From: Candidatus Wallbacteria bacterium
GTDB taxonomy: Bacteria; Muiribacteriota; UBA6191; JACPRK01
Length of the DNA stretch: 11,530 nt
Direction of reading: 5' to 3'
NCBI GenBank assembly: GCA_016199905.1
Contig: JACQFU010000057.1
Span: forward strand, 1 to 11,530
Shown: positions 1 to 6,600 of the stretch, piece by piece
Layout: every line of letters starts with the position of its first letter
Position numbering within the stretch: the stretch's first letter is position 1
Position numbers and translations under genes: made by a program
Notes under the pieces: model-generated
Told to the model about the DNA's origin: nothing
What the model saw: the letters and a program-made list of their open reading frames with translations, nothing else
Databases searched by the model: none

Positions 1-432
1 ACGCGACAGGGGTGCCATCCGTACCACTGCATCCTGAATGCGGCTGGCGATGCCGTAGGCCGAGAAGCTCGTCTCGGAGGTGACCATTTCGTTGCCGGGC
101 GCCAGAAAGCACTGCGTCAGGTAATAGATCAGCTCCACGGCGCCGTTGCCGGCCATGACGCACTCGGGACGCACTCCGTTCCTGCGCGCTATCTCGGCGA
201 CCAGCTCACGGCTGGCTGTGTCCGGATAGATCGACACGTCCTCGATCGCCGACTCGAGCGCGACGCGGGCCCGCGGCGACATCCCCAAGGCGTTCTCGTT
301 GCTGGCGAGCTTGAGCACGCCAGTCAAACCCAGCTCTCGCTCCACCTCGCCGGCCGGCTTCCCTGGACTGTAAGGATGCAGCGACTCCAGATGTGGCTTG
401 GCGGTGGGTGCTAGGTCCTTGAGTCCGATCAC
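1..432 (-). CDS. hisC: Histidinol-phosphate aminotransferase, N-terminal part
   Basis: This is the first 144 residues of a fold-type I PLP aminotransferase; the rest lies beyond the left edge. The order of motifs is that of HisC: HPYSPGKPAGEVERELG (residues 19-35), LKLASNENALG (40-50, usually ASNENPLG), SIYPD (67-71), AGNGAVELI (94-102) and APGNEMVTSETSFSAYG (111-127). HisC transfers an amino group from glutamate to imidazole-acetol phosphate in histidine synthesis, in the cytoplasm. The catalytic lysine lies in the missing part, so activity cannot be judged. I chose a GTG start at 432 because AAGGGGG sits 8 bases upstream and the reading fits the family N-terminus. It lies 88 bases downstream of the lipocalin-like gene on the same strand, so the two could share a transcript. 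A related class I aminotransferase with another substrate is possible, because GNGAVE differs from the common GNGSDE. Confidence 0.85.
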   Translation of the reverse strand, partial: MIGLKDLAPTAKPHLESLHPYSPGKPAGEVERELGLTGVLKLASNENALGMSPRARVALESAIEDVSIYPDTASRELVAEIARRNGVRPECVMAGNGAVELIYYLTQCFLAPGNEMVTSETSFSAYGIASRIQDAVVRMAPLSR

Positions 433-483
433 TTTCTTATCCCCCTTGGTTCGCGTCGAGCGCCTGGTTCCATCATGCGGGTG

Positions 484-499
484 GCGGCGCGTTCGCCGC
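484..499. other. GC-rich hairpin between hisC and the upstream gene
   Basis: GCGGCG (484-489) and CGCCGC (494-499) form a perfect 6-bp inverted repeat with a 4-base loop. It sits between the stop of the lipocalin-like gene (521) and the hisC start (432). No T-run follows on either strand, so it is not a classical terminator. It could be a transcript-stabilising or attenuating hairpin, or chance in GC-rich DNA. Confidence 0.25.
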
Positions 500-520
500 A
501 AGGTAGGGGCCATCACGATC

Positions 521-1561
521 CTAGAGCCGCTCGACTCTTTCCAGCGCCGCGCCCGAACGGCAGACCAGCCGCACGGGTGCCGCGTCGCGCGGGCGGCGAA
601 TCACCAATTCGAGCTCGGCCAGGAGGCTGCTCGTGTTGGTGAGCCGGCTTGCGCCGGTGTCGGGCAGCTCGAACGTCTGCGTGCGCCCGGCATCGACGCT
701 GGCGTAGGCCTCCAGATGGGCCCCGCCGGCAGCGGACTCGACACGGTAGCCGCCGCGACTCACCAGCCCCTTGTTGCCGTGGAGCAAGTCCAGTGGACCG
801 TTGGCTTCGTAGACCTCGTCGTCGAGCCTCAAGAACACGGTGGTGGCGGCACTGGAGTTGTCCCCGCGCGCCAGTGTGAGCGCTTCGAGAGCCGCCCGCG
901 CGGGACGTCCGTCGGCGCCCACGAAATCGTTGGCGTGAAGCCAGCACCAGCCATCGGCCTGGCGGCTGCCCCAGATGTGGCCCAGCATGCCCGCGCAGTT
1001 CCGCAGCTCGCGGCGCTCGTGGCCGCCAGCCGCCTGCTCGCCGTCCAGCGTGAGGCTACCGTCATAGCGAACGTCCTCGAAGGGCGTGGCCGCGTTGGAG
1101 GCTGCGAAGAGCTGCGCCAGCAACGAGGGGCTCACGTAGCGGAAGGACGGCCCCCGGGGCGGGAACCGTAGGTCCCAGCGCACCCGGCCGGTCCCACGCT
1201 TCACCTCTCCTACGGCCCGAACGCAGCCCCCCACGGCGTCCCAGGCCAGGTACGTGTCGCGCTCCAACGCGACGGCCAGGACGTCCGGCGATACGCGTAT
1301 GCGCTCGATATCGAATGATTCATGCGCGTGCCAGTTGCCAGACGGGTCGATCGCGTCGAAATGAATAGCCCAGACATCGGCCCGAGGGGACTCACCCCGG
1401 GGCCGAGTCAGCAACTCGTATCGGAACCAGAACCCGCACTTGCCTTCGCCGTGCGAATAGACCAGCTTTCCGTACCAGATCTCGTAGGCCCGGGCAGGAA
1501 CCGGCCGCCACCGGTATCGGGGCACCACATCTTCCCGCAAGGACGTGCTCGATGCGCTCAT
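521..1561 (-). CDS. Lipocalin-fold protein of the hydroxyneurosporene synthase/AttH type (putative)
   Basis: A 346-residue protein with no signal peptide or membrane segment, so probably cytoplasmic. Two stretches look like the paired half-barrels of the CrtC/AttH/tocopherol-cyclase-like fold: YEIWYGKLVYSHGEGKCGFW (27-46) followed by VWAIHFD (63-69), and GMLGHIWG (191-198) followed by GWCWLHANDF (204-213). The GH-x-WG and W-x-W-H-x-N pattern is what I recall from that superfamily. The C-terminal third is strand-rich with no motif I recognise. Members include carotenoid hydratases and proteins of unknown function, and no carotenoid gene is nearby, so no substrate is proposed. I chose the ATG at 1561 although the frame stays open upstream. 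Residues upstream of it look non-coding, and a promoter lies at 1573-1601, which would give a leader of only about 5 bases and explain the lack of a Shine-Dalgarno. It ends in TAG. Confidence 0.6.
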   Translation of the reverse strand: MSASSTSLREDVVPRYRWRPVPARAYEIWYGKLVYSHGEGKCGFWFRYELLTRPRGESPRADVWAIHFDAIDPSGNWHAHESFDIERIRVSPDVLAVALERDTYLAWDAVGGCVRAVGEVKRGTGRVRWDLRFPPRGPSFRYVSPSLLAQLFAASNAATPFEDVRYDGSLTLDGEQAAGGHERRELRNCAGMLGHIWGSRQADGWCWLHANDFVGADGRPARAALEALTLARGDNSSAATTVFLRLDDEVYEANGPLDLLHGNKGLVSRGGYRVESAAGGAHLEAYASVDAGRTQTFELPDTGASRLTNTSSLLAELELVIRRPRDAAPVRLVCRSGAALERVERL

Positions 1562-1572
1562 GCGAGGCCAGA

Positions 1573-1601
1573 ATGGTAGCAGGGAAGCGGAGCCTCGGCA
1601 A
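1573..1601 (-). promoter_or_regulatory. Sigma-70-like promoter of the lipocalin-like gene
   Basis: On the minus strand TTGCCG (1601-1596) and TACCAT (1578-1573) are separated by exactly 17 bases. Transcription would start near 1566-1567, about 5 bases before the ATG at 1561, so the mRNA would be nearly leaderless. This agrees with the absence of a Shine-Dalgarno there. Confidence 0.45.
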
Positions 1602-1604
1602 CGT

Positions 1605-1620
1605 GTTGTGAAACGCAACG
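1605..1620. promoter_or_regulatory. Operator-like palindrome, copy 1
   Basis: GTTGTGAAACGCAACG is an imperfect palindrome with outer arms GTTG and CAAC. It matches copy 2 at 1679-1694 in 15 of 16 positions. It lies 3 bases from the -35 box of the minus-strand promoter and is centred about 46 bases upstream of that promoter's predicted start. That position suits an activator touching RNA polymerase or a repressor. CAAC-GT-GTTG (1599-1608) overlaps it. I cannot name the regulator. Confidence 0.5.
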
Positions 1621-1678
1621 GCGCCGCTCCACGAAAACCCGCTCCAAAGCGCGGTGTCTTCCCGCCGCGGCGCCCCCC

Positions 1679-1694
1679 GTTGTGAATCGCAACG
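1679..1694. promoter_or_regulatory. Operator-like palindrome, copy 2
   Basis: GTTGTGAATCGCAACG is the better palindrome of the pair: GTTG-x-GA-x-TC-x-CAAC around a central base. It begins 74 bp after copy 1, close to seven helical turns, so two bound dimers would face the same side of the DNA. It lies 187 bases upstream of the sigma-gene start and may serve either gene. Confidence 0.5.
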
Positions 1695-1720
1695 CCCGGT
1701 CCGGCCACCAGGCGGGGGGG

Positions 1721-1736
1721 CCGTGACAAAACACGG
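1721..1736. repeat. Short perfect inverted repeat
   Basis: CCGTG (1721-1725) and CACGG (1732-1736) flank the 6-base spacer ACAAAA. It lies between copy 2 of the operator-like palindrome and the sigma gene. A binding site of different sequence or a small hairpin are both possible. A 5-bp arm is weak evidence on its own. Confidence 0.25.
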
Positions 1737-1880
1737 CTCTGGATGCGCAGTTCCCGTGTTCTCGGGCGGATGGCAAGCCTTGTGCTTCCGATGCCGCCAG
1801 TCGAACAACGGGGACCGTCGAACGGCTTGGCCAGCCGGCCCGACAACCCCACAGCCGCAGCAAAAGGAGCCGGACGCCGC

Positions 1881-2766
1881 ATGCAAGCAGCAAGAGTCTC
1901 GAGCGCGCGAGGTGGAGCTTCCGAAGCCCACCTTGCCAGCTACGCCAAGGTCGCAGTCAGCTACCCCAGGCTCACCCGGGAGGACGAGATCCAGTTGGCC
2001 CAGGAAGTGGCCAAGGGCAGCGACGAGGCGGTGCACCGCCTCGTCCTGTCGAATCTCTACCTCGTCATCCGTATCGCCCGGAACTACCGGCGGCAGAACA
2101 CGTCGTTGCTGGACCTCATCAACGAGGGCAACATCGGGTTGCTCAAGGCCGCCCGCAAGTTCAACCCCACCTTCGGTATCCGCTTTTCGAGCTACGCCAG
2201 TTGGTGGATCAAGCAGCGCATCTCCATCTACTTGATCCAGCACACCAAGGGCGCCATCAGCATCCCGATTCGAAAGGTCCTCCAACTCTACAACCTGAAC
2301 CGAGAGTCGCAGCAACTGCAGAACCAGCTCCACCGGCGTCCCACCGTCGAGGAGCTGGCGACCTCGATGAAGACGACGCCTCAGTCGGTTCAGGAGACGA
2401 TGAACCTCATCCCCGAGTACCTCAACATCGACGACTGCCTGGGCCGCCACGACCAACGACGTCGAGGCCGGACGCAGCTCCTCGGTCGGGCACCTGGCCA
2501 GCGTGCCCAGCATGGTCGAGAAGTCCATCCAGCACAAGACCCTGCAGGCCTCGCTTCTGGCGATGCTGGACGTGCTCTCGGAGCGCGAGAAGGAGGGCGT
2601 GAAACTCTTCTTCGGCCTCACCGGCGGCGAAGAGATGAACTACGCCGCTCTCGGCCGCCAGCTCAAGATCAGCCGCGAAGGCGCCCGCCAGCTCATCAAG
2701 CGCTCCATCGAGAAACTGCGAGCCCACCCCAAGGCCGAGGTGCTCAGAGAGTACCTCGTAGCCTGA
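1881..2766 (+). pseudogene. Sigma-70 family RNA polymerase sigma factor, split by a frameshift
   Basis: The gene would encode a factor of about 294 residues that directs RNA polymerase to promoters. Domain 2 is clear: NLYLVIRIARNYR (58-70), LLDLINEGNIGLLKAARKF (76-94) and RFSSYASWWIKQRI (101-114, regions 2.3-2.4). Domain 3 spans about 133-185. Domain 4, with LSEREKEGVKLFFGL and the helix-turn-helix ALGRQLKISREGARQLIKRS, is in another frame and ends in TGA at 2764-2766. The frame change falls near 2438-2446. Removing one G from GGG (2441-2443) joins the parts as DDCLAATTNDVEAG. There is no region 1.1, so this is a group 2 or RpoH-like alternative factor rather than the main RpoD. The ATG at 1881 has AAGGAG 11 bases upstream. 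The lesion may be a sequencing error, a true mutation, or much less likely programmed frameshifting. The second half has an in-frame ATG at 2503 but no ribosome binding site. Confidence 0.85.
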
Positions 2767-2791
2767 AGCGCCAAAACTCTCGTTCGAATCG

Positions 2792-2815
2792 GAGCCCGGG
2801 AAACCGGGCTCTTTG
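2792..2815 (+). terminator. Intrinsic terminator of the sigma gene
   Basis: GAGCCCGG (2792-2799) and CCGGGCTC (2804-2811) form a perfect 8-bp stem closed by a GAAA tetraloop and followed by TTT (2812-2814). It begins 26 bases after the sigma-gene stop. The opposite strand has no T-run after the stem, so it probably acts only rightward. Confidence 0.75.
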
Positions 2816-2842
2816 CCTTCCGGCTCGGCCGGGCGTAGCACC

Positions 2843-3514
2843 CTAGGGCCTGGAGAGAAGCTCGATTTTCCCCGATTCCAGTTCGTATTCGGCGCCGACG
2901 ATTCGAACGTGGCCCGATTTCACGGCCTCGGCGAGAATCGGAGCGTCGCCCTCGAGCGCGGCCACGACGTGCCGGACGTTGGCCCGAACGGCCGCGTCCA
3001 AAGCGTCGTGCCCGGCCTCCGACGCACCTTGGATCGCCGGCTGGATCGCGGCCAGCAGCGCTTGAATGTGCCCGGGCGCGCTGGGGCTATGCATCGCCGC
3101 GTCGACCGCACCGCACTTCTGGTGTCCCAGGACCACGATCAGCCTCGTGCCCAGGTGTTCGACGGCGTATTCGATGCTGCCTAAAGACAGATCGTCGGGA
3201 AGCTCGCCGGCCAGCCTGACGGTGAACAGGTCGCCCAGCCCCTCGTCGAAGACCAGTTCCGGCGGCACGCGGGAGTCGGCGCAACCCAGGATCACCGCGA
3301 TGGGATGCTGCCCCTTGGCCAGGCGCGCGCGCAGCTCGGCGTCCTGGTGCGGATAGGCCCGCCTGGCCTCTACATACCGTTGGTTCCCGGCCATCAGGTC
3401 CTTCAGCGCCTCGTTGGGATCGGTCCCGGCCGGCACCGGGGCCGCCGCCCAGACTCCGCACATCCCCAGCAGAAGCCCCGCTGCGGCCGGCACCCACACT
3501 CGACTCTCTCCCAT
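2843..3514 (-). CDS. Periplasmic beta-class carbonic anhydrase
   Basis: A 223-residue zinc enzyme that interconverts CO2 and bicarbonate. The zinc ligands of the beta class are all present: C78 and D80 with R82 in CADSR (78-82), then H131 and C134 in GHQKCGAV (130-137). VRLAGELPDD (99-108) replaces the usual RxAGN, and GSIEYAVEHLG (112-122) is typical. Residues 1-25 form a signal peptide: a hydrophobic core AAAGLLLGMCGVWA and a likely cut near WAA|AP. Export to the periplasm is therefore expected, unlike most bacterial beta enzymes. LGMC is not a good lipobox. The ATG at 3514 has AAGGAGG (3528-3522) 7 bases upstream. It converges on the sigma gene and diverges from the AsmA-like gene, so it is probably transcribed alone. 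It stops with TAG. Confidence 0.9.
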   Translation of the reverse strand: MGESRVWVPAAAGLLLGMCGVWAAAPVPAGTDPNEALKDLMAGNQRYVEARRAYPHQDAELRARLAKGQHPIAVILGCADSRVPPELVFDEGLGDLFTVRLAGELPDDLSLGSIEYAVEHLGTRLIVVLGHQKCGAVDAAMHSPSAPGHIQALLAAIQPAIQGASEAGHDALDAAVRANVRHVVAALEGDAPILAEAVKSGHVRIVGAEYELESGKIELLSRP

Positions 3515-3563
3515 CCGCTCGCCTCCTTCGTTCCCGAGGAGGTTCCTACGGGACGCCGGCGAC

Positions 3564-3569
3564 AGTGTA
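3564..3569 (-). promoter_or_regulatory. Possible -10 box of the carbonic anhydrase gene
   Basis: TACACT reads on the minus strand at 3569-3564, about 50 bases before the ATG. The matching -35 position holds CAGTCA, which is poor, so this call is weak. Confidence 0.3.
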
Positions 3570-3585
3570 CAACCGGCTCGCTTCG

Positions 3586-3614
3586 TTGACTGGCCATGCT
3601 TACCCTCCTACGAT
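3586..3614 (+). promoter_or_regulatory. Sigma-70-like promoter of the AsmA-like gene
   Basis: TTGACT (3586-3591) and TACGAT (3609-3614) are separated by exactly 17 bases, and both are close to consensus. Transcription would begin near 3621, leaving a leader of about 70 bases before the ATG at 3690. Confidence 0.6.
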
Positions 3615-3689
3615 GGAGCGTATCCGGGGGACCCGTCGATACACAAAGACTGCTACCGGTCTCCCGACTCCGGAGGAGGTCTACTTCCC

Positions 3690-6600
3690 ATGCTCCGTAA
3701 GATTCTGATCGTCGTCGGCGTTCTCGCCGCGTTGCTGGTCGCGGCCGCCGGCTTCGGCATCTACAAACTCAAGGCTCTCGTCGAGGACGGAAAAGCCGTG
3801 CGCGAACTGGCGGACGAGGCGCGGAAGAAGGGCGGCCGGAGCTTCACCTTCGGCGCTATCTCGGTCGTCGGCCCGCTCACCGTCCAGATCTCGAACTTCA
3901 AGCTCGACAGCGGCTCCCCGGGAACGCCTCAGGTCCGGCTCGACAAGGTTCGCGTCAGCCTGGCTCTCGACGCCCTTTTCTCCGGGAAGTTTGCGCTCGA
4001 CACGCTCACGCTCATCGGACCGGAGATCCGGATACCCAGAAGGGCCGACGGCACTGTCGACCTGACGGAGCTCACCGGGCGGACCACGCCTGGCGCCGCG
4101 GGCTCGGCCGCAGCCTCCTCAAGCGGGGCCCCGGCCGCAAAACCGGCGTTCCAAACCGGCGGATCCGAAGAGCCGGCAGTTCGACGAGTGGCCGTCACGG
4201 GCGGGCAAATTGTGCTGGTGGATGAAACGACTCCTGCACGGCCGAACATGGCTCTGACGGACCTCGCTTGTAACGTGAAGCTGCCCGTCCCCGGGGGCGC
4301 GGGAGACTTCGCGCTCCAGTGCAACGCGTTCGGGGGAACGATTGGCGTCATGGGAACCTTCGAGGACGGCGGCCAGCGAATCGCGCTCGACGGACGCACG
4401 AGCGCCGTCGACCTGGGCGCGCTGCTGGCCACGGTGCCCGGCGCCTCCGGGCTGCCCGTGCTGATCCGCAAGCTGCCGCTGGAGGCCCGCTTTGCCCTGA
4501 CCTCCGCAAAGACGCTCGAGAAAATCGAAGCCTCCGCGTCCTTCTCCGGCGGCGAGCTCGCGCTACCGGGTGGAACGCCCGTAACGGCCCTGGCCGGCGA
4601 GCTCAAGCTGGGTCCCGACACGCTCGAGGTCTCGAAGCTCTCGGGCAACCTGCTCGGCGGCATCCCCTTTTCGGCTTCAGGAAAGGTGACCGACCTGCGC
4701 GGGGCTCGCCAACTGAGCTTGGAGCTGGACATCCCCAATGCCGACCTGGAGAAGCTGGCCGCCTCGGGGTTCGGTAACGTCCCGGCCGGCGCCAGGGGCA
4801 GTGTCAGCGGTCACGTCAAGGTCGGCGGCACCCCAACGACCCCGGTGGTCGAGGGGGAGATCGTGCCAAAGGACTTCGTTTGGATGCTCGCTGCCGGTGG
4901 CGCATCCGTACCGGTGTCCATCAAGGCAGGAAGCCTGAAGATCACGCCACAGCGCGCGTCCACCGAGGGGCTTGCGATCGAGGTCGGGGGACAAGCCGTC
5001 GACGTCAGCGCGGCCGTCGAGGACTACACGACCTCGCGACGCTGGACGGCGCGCTTGCGCGCGCCTCCAACGGACCTGGCGGCAATGCTGGCGCTGGCGC
5101 CGCCGGCGATTCGCGAGAAGGCCGCCGCCTACCAGCCGAAGGGTAAGGTCACACTCTCGGCCGACGCCAGCGGAGCCGACGGCGTCTACCGCCTGCAGGG
5201 GGAGTTGGTTCCCCAGGGCGTGACGGCGCGCCTGCCCCTCGGCGGCACGTCGCTGGCGGCCGCGGTCTCCTCGGGCAAGGTGCGCTTCACGGAGGAGCAG
5301 GTGGTGTCCGAGAACCTGGCGTTCGAGATTTCCGGGACGCCGGCGGAGGTCGTCTTCAAGGCCACGAACCTGCAGGGCGCCAAGCCCGACATCACGGCCA
5401 GGGCGCGCATTCCGGCGCTCCCCGTGGAGAAGGCGATCGCCACCCTTCCGCCCGAACAGCGCAAGCGGGCAGAGCCCTATCACCTCTCGGGAAGCGTCGC
5501 CGTCGACCTGCGGATGGACGCCCGCGCCGGCAAGACCGTGCTCTCGGGCTCGCTCGACGCTACCGGCCTGAAGGGCAGTTTCGAGCAGGCGGGCAACAGG
5601 ATCGAGTTCGAGCTGGAAAAGGGGCGCATCGTCCCGGAGGGCGATCGCATCGCTACGGACGGCCTGGTGGTTGCATTTGGACTCGGTGGCTCCTCAGGGT
5701 CCAGAGCAGTGGCGCGAGGGAGGCTCACGCTCACGGGCAGCGTTTCTCCCCTTGCCGAGCCTCCGTCGATCGACCTGGACGCGCGTGCGGAGCGGATGGA
5801 GCTGGCCCCGCTGGCGAGCCTGATACCGGAGCTGCCCGTCGCGCTCGGCGGCGAGGCGAGCTTCGAGGCCAAAGTGCGAGGCCCGTTGGCGCAGCCCGAA
5901 AGCGCGGCGACGATCGAGTTGAGCGGCGTCGCCATCCGTGTTCCCTCGATGGCCGCGCCGCTGGTGGGTCGAGGCGGCCGGCTCGGCTGGTCGGGATCGA
6001 AGCTGGTCGCCGCCCGGGCTCGATTTGGACTCGGGAAGTCCGAATTCACCGTCGACGGCACGGTCGAGGACCCGATGGGCAGAGCCGCCTTTCGCGGCGC
6101 CCGGCTTTCAGGCACGCTGAATCTCGGCGACCTGCCCGCCCTCCTGGGCACGGCGGAGGGCAGTCAGCTCGACGGTACTGGTCAGTTGCAGGGTGAGCTG
6201 ACCGGCGATCGATCGGCGCCGGCCTTCCGCGGGACGGCTACTTTCCCGTCCCTGTCCATCATGTCCGGGGGCGCCGGCGGCCGGGTTTCACGGCTGGCGC
6301 TCGAGGCTGTCAGCGCCCGGGTTGCGGCCCGCCCGGGCAGCTTCGAAGTGAATCCCTTCTCCTCGACATTCTACGGCGGCAAGATGACGGGCAGTCTCAA
6401 AGGCGGCGGCGGCGAGGCCGTCGGGTGCAGGACGGAGTTGAAGGACGCCGATTTCGGTGCGCTGATGGCCGACATGAGGAACATGCCGGGCGCCTTCTCC
6501 GGGCGCGTCGATTCCGGCGCGGAGTTCCAGCTCGCGGCCGGGGCGGGCATGGCCGGCGCGGGTGGACAGGGTTCGGCTCGCGTCCGCCAGCTCGTCGTCA

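Larger units (their letters stand above)
1562..1880. other. Divergent intergenic regulatory region
   Basis: These 319 bases separate the lipocalin-like gene (leftward) from the sigma factor gene (rightward). They hold a minus-strand promoter (1573-1601), two operator-like palindromes (1605-1620 and 1679-1694), a short perfect inverted repeat (1721-1736) and the sigma-gene ribosome binding site (AAGGAG, 1864-1869). I found no convincing promoter pair for the sigma gene. Open frames cross the region on both strands but show no family resemblance. Confidence 0.6.

Noticed and set aside
398..1171. A 257-codon plus-strand frame over the lipocalin-like gene.
   Set aside because: It is antisense to a better protein with motifs and a promoter, and no ribosome binding site supports it.
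1392..2621. A 409-codon minus-strand open frame across the sigma gene.
   Set aside because: It is antisense to a clear sigma-70 domain 2 and has no recognisable domain.
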